Below, piece by piece: positions 11,241-23,281 of a stretch of 64,000 nucleotides of DNA. Under the pieces are notes generated by a model, which was given only the letters and a program-made list of their open reading frames with translations, was not told the DNA's origin and made no database searches. Position 1 is the stretch's first letter. Each line of letters opens with the position of its first letter. The DNA is from Acanthacorydalis orientalis (lineage: Eukaryota > Arthropoda > Insecta > Megaloptera > Corydalidae), in the NCBI GenBank assembly GCA_034766995.1, contig CM068315.1, positions 9,581,510 through 9,645,509 of the forward strand, read 5' to 3'. The translations under genes were made by a program, and so were the position numbers.

Positions 11241-11433
11241 CAATTAAGGGTAGAAGGAATTGGAAATGTTTAACTCAGGTGTTTATAGGAGCCATTAGAT
11301 ACTGTTTCTACTCGTGACAAAGTAAAAAATGTCTGTAGCCAAATAATGTAAACAGAATCGAGTTGTAACCAGTATATCTGATGATTATAAATGCAAGTTT
11401 TATTAAAAAATAATTATTATAAATATTTATTAA

Positions 11434-11455
11434 CCCTTTGAAGCCGGGCGTGGAT
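11434..11455. repeat. Possible solo piggyBac-like terminus
   Basis: TTAA at 11430-11433 is followed by CCCTTTGAAGCCGGGCG, the right type of start for a piggyBac end. A related word, TTTGAAGCCGGACG, occurs near 29249. No partner terminus was found, so this is weak. Confidence 0.25.
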
Positions 11456-11896
11456 CTGCGAATACATTAATGTTTTCCAAAGAAACTATGGTCTCACAGC
11501 GCTATCTTTTGGATGATAAATTTAAAAGTCAGACATCACTTTCTAATGAGACTAAATTTAGATATCACCATTTATGTACCTACCATATTTACCAGAAAAA
11601 ATATCAAAATGACTTCAATATTGGTTTGTATCTTATAGTATAATAATCTAATTGAAAATATAAACAAAACGGAATTCAGATTTGAGCTTTAAAACTGAAT
11701 GCCATTAAGTTATTAAGTTGATATTTCTAAACAAAATTTAAAAATTTATTAAAAAACAGTATAAATATTTAATAGAAATAGATTTATTTGTAATGTAATT
11801 TGTTTTAAAAACATCTTGTACAAAATTTTTAACCAACATATATTTAAATAATATAAACTATGATGAGTGATTATAGAGGTATGCATATAAATATAG

Positions 11897-11976
<80 letters not shown>

Positions 11977-11982
11977 TATATA
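11897..11982. repeat. (TA)n microsatellite with GTACA and CA interruptions
   Basis: TA tract of about 85 bp. Confidence 0.95.
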
Positions 11983-12122
11983 GTTGGACAATTTTTATAA
12001 CAAAAACTAAACAAGTTTTCAACCAATATGTTCATGTTATTTTTGAATAATGAAATAAATCTTTGATTAGAAATTCGATTTTATTATTTATTTTCGTTTA
12101 TATAGTTTATTATTCCTGAGAT

Positions 12123-12174
<52 letters not shown>
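12123..12174. repeat. (TA)n microsatellite
   Basis: TA tract with one TGTA interruption. Confidence 0.95.
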
Positions 12175-12177
<3 letters not shown>

Positions 12178-12862
12178 GTATCGGAATATAAAAACTTAAT
12201 ATTTACAAATTTATAACAAGAAATTCGTATATATGACTTTAAATTTGAGGATTTTGATCGGGAAAAATTTGTAAAAATTTATAATTAAGAATAAATATTC
12301 AAACCGTAACAGTAACAAATCATGTTTTGGTTGTGTAGAATTTAAATTTTCATTTATTACAGTCATAACTATCAAACGTCACGAGTTCTTGTTGATATTT
12401 TCGAGAGGCAATCCTTTTAATGATTATTGTTACGATTGTTTCATTACAATACTTTTTTGATGACGTACCCATGCTGTTTTAATCTTTTTGTTTATGTTCA
12501 CATTCAGAAGAATTACTGTCGAATAAAATGCGTGGCGAAATGCACAGGAACGGATTAATTACGATCAGATATAAACGACAGTTTGTTTCTTGTCTAGTAT
12601 AGACGCTAATATATAGATAAATTATAATTCGGATTGTTTTTTATTTCTGAAAATGCTTGAATATCTCAAAGTAATTAATACACGTGTACGATTTGTGTTT
12701 GTGTTTTTTCGAAAATTTTTCATATACTTAGCTTCGTTTTCCGATTTTTTAAATGAAACTTGGAGTGAATAAAGATTTTACTTTTCAATAGCAAACACTT
12801 ATTTTTAGCAACTAGAAAAAAATCCTCCAAAAATAAATTTTAAAATTAAAATTAGAATATAA

Positions 12863-12864
<2 letters not shown>

Positions 12865-12920
<56 letters not shown>
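12865..12920. repeat. (TA)n microsatellite
   Basis: TA tract with one phase slip near its right end. Confidence 0.95.
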
Positions 12921-13344
12921 CAGATTGTCAAAGTGAAATTAAAATAATACTTCTGGTAACATATTGAAATTAACAGCTTTTCATTTCAAATTTCAATCAT
13001 TTCATTCAGATTTTTTTAAATATTTTCAGTTTATAATAATTTCAGTAAATTATTTGCCTGAAAATAGTAAATGATAATTTAAAATTAAAATAAATTAGAA
13101 GGCATTATTATTTGAATGATTTTGTTTACAATTAATAGAGTATAAGGATATAACTGCACTTATAAAAAACATTCGACAAAAATACAAAACAGATACTTTA
13201 TTTCCTCTAAAAAAAATATTGCTAATCAAATATATTGATATTTTTTGTATTCATAATAACAAAATAAACATTTTTTGAAAATAATTTAAAAATATTCTAT
13301 ACTTATGGTTATTTAAAAACGAAATTATAGAATTAAGTAATAAT

Positions 13345-13885
13345 CTTTCGATATATAAAAAATAATTCCTTCGTAAAATTTCCATGAAACATTTTTTTTA
13401 TTTTTCATGTAAACCACCTCCACGCAATATCGCTCCCTCTCTACATACCACAATTGGTACGTTAACCATTTCCATTCCCAATCATCAATGATTGGTTGAT
13501 GGATATCGAGTGATCTCTATTCCGATTGGTTGACATTAGTCAAATATATGAAGCTCTCTCACGGTGTACAACGAAAGAGGTGTATACGATTTCAATGTAA
13601 AACTGATGACATTTATTCAAAATATTGTATTCACTGAAGCTTTAGAGTAAAAAAATTGTTACACATTTTAACATTGTATTTTGTTGTTAATTTTCATAAA
13701 ATTTTCCAATAAAAAATTTATAACTTACATTTTGCACAGATTATGCGTATGATTTATTAATTTCTGATATTTGTTAGGAGAGAGTGATCGGAAACGAACG
13801 TGGGGCAGAGACCCTTTTCTCGTGGAAGGGAGTAGGTCGCAAGCGTAGAGTATAGTGGAAAAAGTCACTAGACTTATATAAAAAA
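13345..13885. repeat. Dispersed repeat family X, copy 2
   Basis: Collinear with 3325-4545 once the piggyBac-like insert there is removed. Shared words include AAAATTTCCATGAAAC near 13376, GTACGTTAACCATTTCC near 13457, a CACTGAAGCTTTAGAG segment near 13632, and the right-end motif GTGGGGCAGAGACCC near 13800. About 540 bp, no coding capacity, class unknown. Confidence 0.55.
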
Positions 13886-14317
13886 AATTATTACATTACA
13901 TACTAATTAAAATAAAATAAAGCCTAATTTTTAAAAGTTTTATTCCGTTTTCATTATGTTTAAAAAATATTTCTATTCTTACAACACAACTATTGAATAA
14001 TATTTCATCTTAAACGTAGTAATTCATACAAACTAATTAATATTTAATCATTTATTTAAATATATGTCTTAACTCCAATTTGTCATTCTTATTCTTAAGT
14101 ATAGTTACAGACAAATTTTAATTCACACTTTGTTTCTTGAACGGGTGTTATCAATTAAAAAATGTTTACATAAAAATAACCTTACTTTCTTAGGAGAAAA
14201 TTATTTTTATATATTTTATTAATTAAAATTAATTATTTATATAAACTCGCATACATTTAACTATCACAAATTTTAAACAGAATACTCATTACAGTTTTCT
14301 TTATTATTCATATATAT

Positions 14318-14374
<57 letters not shown>

Positions 14375-15831
14375 TAAATGCAAATGTTATGCTGAAGTTT
14401 CTATGAAAAATTAATTAAATTTTTCTTTCATTCAGAAGTGGAAATATTTGCATTGAAACTAAATTTATTCAAATCTCATCTGAAACTTGAATTGAAATAA
14501 ATTATTCATATTATATTTATTTTATACAAAAAGTAAATTGTTTTAATTAGTATCGACAATTTTGGTATCAAACATATGATACTATATTTTGATCGTTGTT
14601 CAATATCTTCAAATTTATTTATCTATTATCAATTATTAATATTGTTGAATTTATTTCATTACATTATGAATTATTAAATATTTTTTAATACTGAAAGTGT
14701 TTTACATTTCAATATATTAAAATAATTAATTGATAACTATCATATAATGATAGGTAATTCATATTATTATAACATATTATTTTCAAAATAATAACTTAAC
14801 AGATAAAAGCAATCTCAATATTGCTTGAAATTTTTGTGGTTTTCATTTTTCAGTCAATTATAAATAAAAACGAATGATATAGATTATTCAACTAAATACT
14901 ATTTTCATTTTTTTAGTATTTAATTAAGTCAAATTGAAAGTTTGGAAAATTAATTAAATTGTTCCACATAATTCAGTTTTGTTTCGAATTATTTAGTTTT
15001 TTCATTATATTTATAACTGTGATTTTTTTAAATCGATTATATTCTCCTTGTATCTAATCAGCGTTGTTTGTAGATATTTTCTGTGTAGTCAACAATTTAT
15101 CCATAAAATTTTACTTCCAATTTATAAAATTAAATAATTATACTTTGAATAAATCATCTACAAAAATAATAGAATCTGGAATAGTATCTATTTTATAATA
15201 AAAATATTTTTTTTCTCTTCGTGGGATAAAATTGAATAATAAATATTAATCCTTTTAAACAAATTTATTTGGAAATATCACTAAGAATTTAGAGTATCAA
15301 TTTGATAATAAAAGTATTCATGTGGCTATAAAATTTTCACATAGTCTTGCCGTAATTAATATATCATGAAGGATTTACTTGTCATAAATATTTTTATAAA
15401 TAAATGAAAAACTATTGAAATTTATTAAGATAATATCATATTGAAAATAGTTTTACAGACTAATAGAGGAATAAAAATATCTATTGATTATTAAACATCA
15501 TGAAAATTTAATTTATTTATTAATCAAAAATGTAAAAAATTAAATAGGTATTCATTAAATTTTATAAACACAATTCGTTGAGTTATAAAATTTTATAGTA
15601 GTAATATCATTTTTTTTTAATTAAATACTGGGAATATATTAAGACAAGACTGTGTAATTTTTTTTAAAATTGTTTATTTACTTCAAGTATGATTATCATA
15701 GAGTATTATTATAAAAAAATAAAATTATAAGTAGATAAAAAAATATTTTCACTATTTTCAGTTGATCGAACCATATTTTTTATTTAATAAATTATTTTTC
15801 TATATAATACTTAAATATAATTATAATAAAA

Positions 15832-15834
<3 letters not shown>
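13886..15834. other. Very AT-rich stretch without a recognisable gene
   Basis: Apart from the TA tract at 14310-14371, nothing is seen: no frame with coding character, no duplicated segment and no GC island. Confidence 0.5.
14310..14371. repeat. (TA)n microsatellite
   Basis: TA tract with two AAATA interruptions in its left third. Confidence 0.95.

Positions 15835-15899
<65 letters not shown>
15835..15899. repeat. (TA)n microsatellite
   Basis: Uninterrupted TA tract of about 65 bp. Confidence 0.95.
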
Positions 15900-15904
<5 letters not shown>

Positions 15905-15986
15905 AAAAATAACCACAAAAAACTTTATAAAACACTACCTTGCAAATAATAATCTATCTGGGAGAATGTTTATATAGATATACTAA

Positions 15987-15988
<2 letters not shown>

Positions 15989-16056
<68 letters not shown>

Positions 16057-16149
16057 TGTATGTATGTATGTATGTATGTATGTATGTATGTATGTATGTA
16101 TGTATGTATGTATGTATGTATGTATGTATGTATGTATGTATGTATGTAT
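15989..16149. repeat. (TA)n(TATG)n compound microsatellite, 161 bp
   Basis: TA tract to about 16029, then about 30 perfect TATG tetranucleotides. It lies only 90 bp from the preceding TA tract. The tetranucleotide part is open in several frames on both strands (Tyr-Val-Cys-Met and Tyr-Ile-His-Thr repeats), which is an artefact. Confidence 0.97.
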
Positions 16150-16224
16150 ACAACCATGACGTTGATTTATTTATTTGATGTGTTTATTGCTTCATTCGGT
16201 TACATGATATGCTTATAATTAACA

Positions 16225-16284
16225 AATGGGTAAGCACAACGAGCCTGAGTGTTAATGAGCGCAGTGGGAGGAGGCGAAGCCTTC

Positions 16285-16285
<1 letters not shown>
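16225..16285. repeat. Family X right-end fragment
   Basis: GAGCGCAGTGGGAGGAGGCGAAGCC aligns with the GAGAGCGTAGTAAGG right-end motif of family X copy 1 near 4484. The fragment stops at a TA tract. Confidence 0.4.

Positions 16286-16350
<65 letters not shown>
16286..16350. repeat. (TA)n microsatellite with a central ACGT
   Basis: Two TA blocks joined by TACGTA at about 16316-16321. The whole tract is nearly a perfect palindrome. Confidence 0.95.
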
Positions 16351-16353
<3 letters not shown>

Positions 16354-17239
16354 GTAGAATGTATAATAATGTAAGATACGATGACTGGAAAAAATTGAAT
16401 TTATATTAGATTAAAGAACAATGATACACTGTGCTAATTTTTGATAGAGTGCTTGATGCTGCTCAAACAGTAATCTTTTAGGACGAGGAGAGTAATCATT
16501 ATCTATTTATGAACTAAATACGTAATAATAAAATTGAGTCCAAATTGGAAAAGAAAACACAATAAAACCGATCTTGTATCGTCTTAATTGTTTAATTCAT
16601 TTAAAAGACAATTTTTGGCAGACTATTTGCTGCTTAAAAAGAATTGAAAAATTCATAATGGATTATTTAAATTAATTAAATGACAAGTTGTTCAAATAAA
16701 GGAATGTTTTCTTTTGTTTTTCTCGATTACATAAAATAAAACAAAAAGGAAAGATGATTAAATTATAAACAATTCCTATATATACAGACTTAAAAAAGAT
16801 TTATAAATTATTTGATAAATAGCTAGGTTAATTAATAGAAGAAATGTCACTTTTCTTTTTAGTCTGTCGGTATATAAGTGCCAACGTCCAGTTATTAGAG
16901 AAAGTATCCAGCCATCATGTCATAGTTTCTTTTACGATGAGTACGATAAATTACTAGTATTATAACTAAAGAACATACGAGTTTAAATTTGGTGATTACA
17001 ACAATGAAGGTAGAAATTTTACAATGATAGAAATAGTTAATTTTAAACTACTGAGATTTATTTGAGATATTCAGATTGAGATATTTATTATAAATGAGGA
17101 AATATTATTGCGTAAATAAATATTCTTATAAAAAAAAATCAAAATTGACAAACTTGGATTCAATAAACAAAATATCTGAATATTACATGGAAATATTTTA
17201 TTTAATAATAAAAGTGAGATGCAGTTTTAATAGTACAGC
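16351..17239. other. AT-rich stretch without a recognisable gene
   Basis: Unique sequence, no exon, no repeat structure seen. Confidence 0.5.
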
Positions 17240-17751
17240 TATTATTCGATATTGGCTGTAAATAGAATCGACACAAAGAGTAAGTTGTAAATAAATATGT
17301 CAGAGGCAATCAGGCTGATGGATGTTTCGAAGGGAGTGAACGTCGTAAAAATCAAAAATTGTTAATACGCTCGACGCGTGTCAAATAAAACTTTACGGCA
17401 ACGACATCATTATAGTTGCGTGCGATCGATAGTGCTCGTAATGATAATCGAGCCAATCCGCCCCTGAACGAAGCAATAAATGAAAAGTGAAGTATGCAGA
17501 GAACACAAAAACACGACGCATTATACCGCTCTAGATTAACTATTGACCATTTCGCATTCCGGCACGACCAATTCAGCGACGGGTTCATAGTGAGCCGTTC
17601 TGTTCTCAGCCGCGTTGCCGAAGTCACACAACCGACTGTTGTTCTCCCCTGTCATCGATTTTGTGTCTCAGTTTAGCAGCAGCAGCGCACACGACTTTAT
17701 TCATCGTTACATAAAGGGGCCGTGCCGCTGTTACCGCGACGTTGCGCCGCT

Positions 17752-17811
17752 TATAAAAGAAGAGTGGCGTGGAGAAAGTTAGAGGTGCGGATAACGGGCC
17801 AGATATAAAAG
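17752..17811 (+). promoter_or_regulatory. Two TATA-box-like sites
   Basis: TATAAAAG occurs at 17752-17759 and again at 17804-17811, inside a GC-rich context where such words are not expected from composition. No clear initiator follows at about +30 for either, so promoter function is unproven. Confidence 0.3.
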
Positions 17812-17925
17812 TGAACATAAAACGTTGGTCAGGGGTGAATGATGATGTAATTTCGAGATTCCTCCACAGTGATAAGACCCAACTGCAGGGAGTGAGATTG
17901 TGGCAATGTTGAAATTGGTCATGGA

Positions 17926-17959
17926 ACGCGCGCGCGCGCACGTATACGTGTGTATGTGC
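17926..17959. repeat. Alternating purine-pyrimidine tract
   Basis: Thirty-four bases alternate strictly between purine and pyrimidine, passing from CG repeats through ACGTATACGT to TG repeats. Such tracts can adopt Z-DNA under supercoiling. Confidence 0.8.
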
Positions 17960-18070
17960 TGACGACTTCTCTACCACGTCTCTTTTTTCACTCATCATAA
18001 GTTCAGAAGTTCTGCTCAAATATCCCTCTGTATGTGTGAGCGGAAAGTTAATATAATGTCTGTTGCGTCC

Positions 18071-18754
18071 GACTATAATCTTTATTTGGAGTTATTCGAA
18101 TTTATTCCTGTTTTATACTTTTCACTCAAACTTTACGTTGCTCGACAAAATTATTTTCTACGGAGCAATTATCAAAATTACTTACGACAGCAAATATTTG
18201 AGATCAAATTAATCACTCACTTTTATGAAAGATAATAAAATTTTGACATTTCGAATGTCTAGAGAATTAAAAAATAATAAACTCGTGAAAAGAATGTTTA
18301 TACATATACACACAAATTTATATCTATGAATAGTAAATATTTTTTGAAACAATTCAGTTTACTTCAGTATGTAAATAAATAAATGGCTCATGTTTATTAA
18401 AATAATAATTATAAACTTAAAAGCATTTTTCTAAGAATTTTTTAACCACTTAAATTTTTTGTGTATAAAAACTAAGAGTCTGATGGTGAAAAAATAGCGT
18501 ACATATAGAGTAAGACAGCGACATATTTTTCAACTAAAAAACTGTTGAATAGCAACAGGGATGGGGTATGTCTTAGAATAAACGACCATTTATTTTCATT
18601 TTTGTATTTCATATCTTAAGATAGAGAATATTATTTTTTCGTAAAAAGTACAAACTTTTCACATAAGAACTTCGTTTTATACAAATCTTTTTAAGAAAAA
18701 TAATATTGTATAAAAACAATTAGGGATTTTAAAATTCTCAGTGGGGTTTTAAAC

Positions 18755-18759
<5 letters not shown>
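18071..18759. other. AT-rich stretch without a recognisable gene
   Basis: Unique sequence. Nothing further seen. Confidence 0.5.
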
Positions 18760-18848
<89 letters not shown>

Positions 18849-18853
18849 TTATT

Positions 18854-18891
<38 letters not shown>

Positions 18892-18899
18892 TGTATATA
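18760..18899. repeat. Interrupted (TA)n microsatellite, 140 bp
   Basis: TA blocks are separated by TTTATA and TGTATA interruptions at fairly regular spacing, suggesting duplication of longer units within the tract. Confidence 0.95.
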
Positions 18900-18936
18900 A
18901 CTATTCCTATAGGTATTTTTCTTTTAAAAATGTTAC

Positions 18937-19122
18937 TTTCACAAATGAACTTTTCACTCCACCAACTACAAAAACTGTTACTGAACAAAAATGTTCAATA
19001 AATCATTATTGATAATTTTGAAAAACTCTCAATCAGTAATGATTTATTGAATATTTTTGATCAGAAAAAAATGTTATCGTTTTTTGGATGAAAAAAGAAA
19101 TCATTTTTGAAAGTGAATTTAG
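18937..19122. mobile_element. Inverted-repeat family Y element (foldback-type MITE)
   Basis: Two arms of about 80 bp face each other across a short centre near 19025. The left arm holds AATGTTCAATAAATCATTAT and the right arm holds its partner AATGATTTATTGAATATTTT. Related arms occur at 11105-11240, 22978-23062, 29590-29663 and 30088-30335, so this is a dispersed family. No coding capacity. The superfamily is not clear. Confidence 0.6.
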
Positions 19123-19354
19123 ACAGTATCATAACTATATTTATATCTTCAATATGTTATTTTTATTAATTTTGTATAAAATACTTATCATTTTGTATAA
19201 CTTTTTCTACCATTAAATTTCATAGTTACATATAAATATGGTATTTGTAATAATAATCATTCATAAAACATATTTTAATAATTTAACTATTTATAATTCA
19301 TAGTTTTTTAAATAAAGTATTTATAAATAAATAATTAGACAAACATACGTGCAT

Positions 19355-19355
19355 G

Positions 19356-19389
<34 letters not shown>
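19355..19389. repeat. (TA)n(GA)n compound microsatellite
   Basis: A short TA tract passes directly into about nine GA units. Confidence 0.9.
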
Positions 19390-19521
19390 TATTCAATGTA
19401 GGCTTCCATATGGAAGTATTAAAAGGGGGCACAGAGGTTAAGACAAGACTTATAATTTTTTATTTAGTATTTTAGTTCAATATTAAAATTACAATATTTA
19501 ATTAAAATTCAATATAAACTA

Positions 19522-20694
19522 TTAGGTTGGTGCAAAAATAATTGCGGTTTGTATTTTTTTAAGTTTGGCGACGATTTTTCTATTTACAGTTATCGTTTGT
19601 TATAGTCATGTGATAAATCATTGTAAACAATGAAATCAGCATTAATGATTTCAGTTTATGTCTATTATTTTCATTCGTTAATATTGTTGGATATAATCTC
19701 TTAAATTAGTCATGGAAAAATGCAAATTCACATGATTTTGTTATATGCATTTAAATTGTGATATAAAGCGACAGAAACTGCTATAAATACCACATCTTTT
19801 GGCGAAGAGTCAGTAAACGTACACCTTAACACTGGTTGCAAAAATTTCGTAATGGAAACGAAAGCCTTGTCGATAAGGAGGGTCGTGGATGCCATTCAGC
19901 TATAGACAATAATGATTTAAGAACGATTATTGAAGAAAACCCACGTAAAATAACTCGAGAGGTGGCAGAATAACTCAATGTTGATCATTCAATAGTTGTT
20001 TGACATTTGAACTTAATTGGAAAAACAAAAAAACCCGATAAATGAGAGCCAAAATGAACGGCAATTCGACGATACGACGTCTGTTGTGCGCTTCTTTTGC
20101 GTAACTAAAATAATCGGTTTCTTGATCGCATTGTCACATGTCATGAAAAGTGGATACTCTACAACAATTGTTAAAGTTCATCACACTGGTTAGACCGAGG
20201 AAAAGTACCAAAACAGTTTCCTAAACCGAAGCTTCATGAAAAACAGATTATGGTCACTGTTTGGTGGTCGGAAAGTCGTATCATTTACTACAGTTTCTTA
20301 AATCCTGTTGAAGCAATAACAGTAGAAAAATATTGACAGAAAATTGAAAAAATGTATTAGAAATTGTATCGTTTACAGTCAGTATTAGTCAATCGAAGAG
20401 GACCTATTCTTCTTCATGCAACGCTAGACCATACGTCTGAGAACTGACCTTAAAAATTAAATTAACTGGTTTACGAAACATTATCTCACCCACCTTATTC
20501 TCCAGACCTGTTTCCGACAGATTATCATTTTTTAAACATTTGAGTAATTTCTTACAAGAGATGGTATTCAAAGATCACGCATCTGCTCAGAGCATTTTAG
20601 AAAAATTATTTAATTACAGAACTCCAGGATTCTCTCTTGTAGGAATAAACAAACTTGATTCCATACGTAAAAACAGCAATTATTTTTACACGAA

Positions 20695-20699
<5 letters not shown>
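19522..20699 (+). mobile_element. Decayed full-length mariner, nested
   Basis: The 5' end TTAGGTTGGTGCAAAAATAA matches the mariner terminal repeat shared with Hsmar1-like elements, and the 3' end AGCAATTATTTTTACACGAA and CTAA is its degraded partner. TA dinucleotides flank both ends, as expected for a mariner target duplication. Inside, the plus strand holds transposase fragments in three frames: RTIIEENPRKITREVAE then a stop, LNVDHSIVV near 19980, and HPPYSPD near 20490. There are many stops and frameshifts. At 1178 bp it is about 100 bp shorter than intact relatives. Not functional. Confidence 0.85.

Positions 20700-20730
<31 letters not shown>
20700..20730. repeat. (TA)n microsatellite at the mariner 3' boundary
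   Basis: The TA tract begins exactly at the TA target-site dinucleotide of the nested mariner. Confidence 0.9.
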
Positions 20731-20733
<3 letters not shown>

Positions 20734-21150
20734 TTTTTGTTAGATTCAAAAATATTTTTTTTCATTGAAAAAACAAATGCATAATTTAAATCGAGAAATA
20801 TAAAACTTCCTTTTTTTTATAAATGAGATAACTCAAACAGCATTAAATTTCCGTTAGCAAAATATTCAATATTTTATTACCTCTCTTTATTTTTTATGCG
20901 CATTTCTAATACATTCTATTTATAATGCAGTAAGAGAAATCTCAAGATAAATAAAATGTTCTCTTGTTGAAGTACTAAATTATTTGTATAAAATAATTTT
21001 GTGCTATTAAATTGTATCAATCATAACTCTGTTTTAAAATAAAATATTCTCTCATTATTCTAAAATATAGAAGTGCTAACTTGCTATTTAAAAACACTAT
21101 ATATCTTGACCACGCAGTTAGCAAAACTTCCAAAAACAGAAGTGAACACA

Positions 21151-21465
21151 ATGGCGTCCGAAAAGCAGCAAATTAAACATTACATACTTTTTGCATTCCA
21201 ACTAAAAAAAATTAAATGAACTGGGTTATGAACCTTTACCTCATCCACCTTATTTTACGGATCTTTCTCTGACAGATTATCATTTTTTTAAACATTTGAG
21301 TAATTTTCCTATAAAGGAAGATTTTCAAAGATCAAGCATCATCACAAAGCGCTTTCGTTGAATTCGTTAATTCCAGGACTCCAGAATTCTATCTTGTAGG
21401 AATAAACAAACTTGTTTCCCGTTGGGAGAAATGTGTGCAGGCCAATTGTCTTTATTTTGATTAAT
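21151..21465 (+). pseudogene. Mariner transposase with a large internal deletion
   Basis: The frame opens MASEKQQIKHYILFAFQ, a plausible mariner N-terminus. After about 20 residues it jumps, with a frameshift, to LNELGYEPLPHPPYFTD and then TDYHFFKH, which is the third catalytic Asp region. It ends SRWEKCVQANCLYFD and a stop, as family members do. The DNA-binding domains and the first two catalytic Asp residues are missing. This is an internally deleted copy that could only move with a transposase supplied elsewhere. Confidence 0.75.
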
Positions 21466-21541
21466 AAATATAACATGTTTTAATTTTAATATTTGCGTTT
21501 TTTTTTAATACTTTCGTGTGGAAGCCTAAGTTGTATCTCCC

Positions 21542-21544
<3 letters not shown>

Positions 21545-21628
<84 letters not shown>

Positions 21629-21675
21629 AGATTGATAGATAAATAGATAGATAGATGGATAGACAGATAGGTAGT
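21545..21675. repeat. (TA)n followed by degenerate GATA repeats
   Basis: TA tract to 21629, then about 45 bp of GATA/GACA-type tetranucleotides. It abuts the outer mariner right end. Confidence 0.9.
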
Positions 21676-21827
21676 TAAGTGGATATAGATTTTATTTATA
21701 TGATAAATAATCACGAATAAAATAAGAATATCTTTTTACAAATATAAATAAAAAAGGAAATTTTCTTTTTATTTTATTTTCGTAATGAAAACATGAAATA
21801 TGTTATTAAAGATATTTGATTTCTTTA

Positions 21828-21829
<2 letters not shown>

Positions 21830-21907
<78 letters not shown>
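21830..21907. repeat. (TA)n(TG)n compound microsatellite
   Basis: About 54 bp of TA followed by about 24 bp of TG. Confidence 0.95.
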
Positions 21908-21913
<6 letters not shown>

Positions 21914-21989
21914 TATCTGCATGTCGTTCGTTTCTTTGTTAGAAAAAAATCAGATTCGATATATTTGAATACTCATAAAATAAAATAAA

Positions 21990-22460
21990 AAACCGTATCG
22001 ATTGTTCGTACGTTAAGATACACAGAATGAATTGTGGGATGATTGTCAATCGTACAGATAAAACGTATCGTATAACAGTAATTCAAAGGATAGAAATTGA
22101 ATTGGCGAAAACATTTTACGGCCTCTAATTGACGTACAACAGAGCAAATGTACAGAATAACGGGGGCCACAGATGTAAAAATGTAATATATTTAATCTGT
22201 TTTCATCGACACACGAGTTGTTGTGTGCCGCGTCGTAGTCCTGAGGGTGTGTTTCGACGATATCATTAAATCGGCCTCTTGACAAATTGAAATGGTCAAC
22301 GACCACCCGAATGCGGCAAGAATGCAATATACGCTTCTGCTGTTTCTGCTATTGCCGTTGTTACTAGTCCGATGCCAACGACTATCAAATACAAAGAACA
22401 GATTGGCGGTATTCGGATGAAAATTTTTTGCTCGTTTTTCGATTTCCAAATTAGAATTCA
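21990..22460. other. GC-richer unique island, candidate regulatory sequence
   Basis: Moderately CG-rich unique sequence (CGGGGGCCACAG near 22160, GTGTGCCGCGTCGTAG near 22222). Several overlapping minus-strand frames up to 102 codons exist, but none shows a known domain or splice context. Confidence 0.3.
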
Positions 22461-22745
22461 AGTTGTTTTTTTTAATACGTACATATACAAATATATTCAA
22501 ATAATATTGTTCATTTATTGTTACTTTTCATAAAATATTCGGACATACATGAATTAAAGAATAAAAACATGCGAAAATTGGCAATTCTTTGTAATTTACG
22601 TATAAAAAACCAATTAATCGTCAAACAATTTTTAATTTGAAAATAATCAAATCAAATGGATAGTTTATTTGCCTATAAAGTTTTTTATTTCTTTTTCAAA
22701 CATTGATAGAAATTAAATATATATTTCTAAATTAATGACAACCGA

Positions 22746-22777
<32 letters not shown>

Positions 22778-22790
22778 TATATATATATAA

Positions 22791-22824
<34 letters not shown>
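22746..22824. repeat. Duplicated (TA)n microsatellite
   Basis: Two TA blocks each end in TATGTACT, suggesting tandem duplication of a TA-plus-flank unit. Confidence 0.9.
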
Positions 22825-22826
<2 letters not shown>

Positions 22827-22977
22827 TGTACAGACCTTATATTTATAGTTTTTGAATACGGAACTATTACTTATGTTCAAAATAAAACTCGTGATCGATA
22901 TTTACACTAGACGTTATACAAAGAGCAAATAATTATAATAATTATGATAAAAATTTAAAAAAATAACTATATAATTT

Positions 22978-23062
22978 TCACAAATGAATTAGTTTTTCAC
23001 CTTATTAACTACACAAAAAAAATTCTTGTCAAAAATGTTCAATACTTCATTATTGATTATTT
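22978..23062. repeat. Inverted-repeat family Y, left arm only
   Basis: CACAAATGAATTAGTTTTTC followed by TCAAAAATGTTCAATACTTCATTATTGAT matches the left arm of the 18.9-kb copy. Confidence 0.55.
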
Positions 23063-23281
23063 TTAATTCTTAATTATGAGCATTTCAATCGTTCGATTCC
23101 ATTTTTTTCAGAATAATAAGGAATGCAAAAAATAAATTTTACGTCAAATAAATATTTAGACTATTGTCTGTCTCAGTTAAACTAATTTGAAAAATAAATT
23201 GAAATAAATTTATTATGAATTTGCATTAATATGAAAAAAATAAATGTTTTTTACTATTCTCGTAATGGCGTCAAATATTAA

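Larger units (their letters stand above)
11983..13344. other. AT-rich stretch without a recognisable gene
   Basis: It holds two TA tracts (12123-12174 and 12865-12920) and a slightly GC-richer patch around 12360-12620. No exon or RNA gene is recognisable. Confidence 0.5.
17240..18070. other. Largest GC-richer island in the left part; candidate promoter or regulatory region
   Basis: An 800-bp block with many CG dinucleotides in an otherwise AT-rich region. It contains two TATAAAAG boxes 52 bp apart, an alternating CG/CA purine-pyrimidine tract and a GCAGCAGCAGCG run near 17680. Open frames of 91 codons (17352-17627) and 131 codons (17624-18019) on the minus strand have no domain I recognise. 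The island could be a promoter with 5' UTR, an enhancer, or an unrecognised exon; I favour non-coding. Confidence 0.35.
19399..21538 (+). mobile_element. Outer mariner-like element with a nested mariner
   Basis: The left end TAGGCTTCCATATGGAAG (from 19399) and the right end, whose complement reads TAGGCTTCCACACGAAAG (ending at 21538), form an inverted repeat of about 26 bp with four mismatches. Near the right end lies a mariner reading frame (21151-21465). The second mariner at 19522-20699 interrupts it. Without that insertion the outer element is about 960 bp. Part of the AT-rich stretch 20730-21080 may be further inserted DNA, because mariner leaders are normally shorter. It is also possible that the left end belongs to a different copy. 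Confidence 0.55.

Noticed and set aside
17624..18019. 131-codon minus-strand frame in a GC island
   Set aside because: Several frames on both strands are equally open in this GC-richer block, and no domain or splice pair supports any of them.
20540..20743. 67-codon frame with an apparent protein-like C-terminus
   Set aside because: It is the decayed 3' part of the nested mariner transposase read into the adjacent TA tract.
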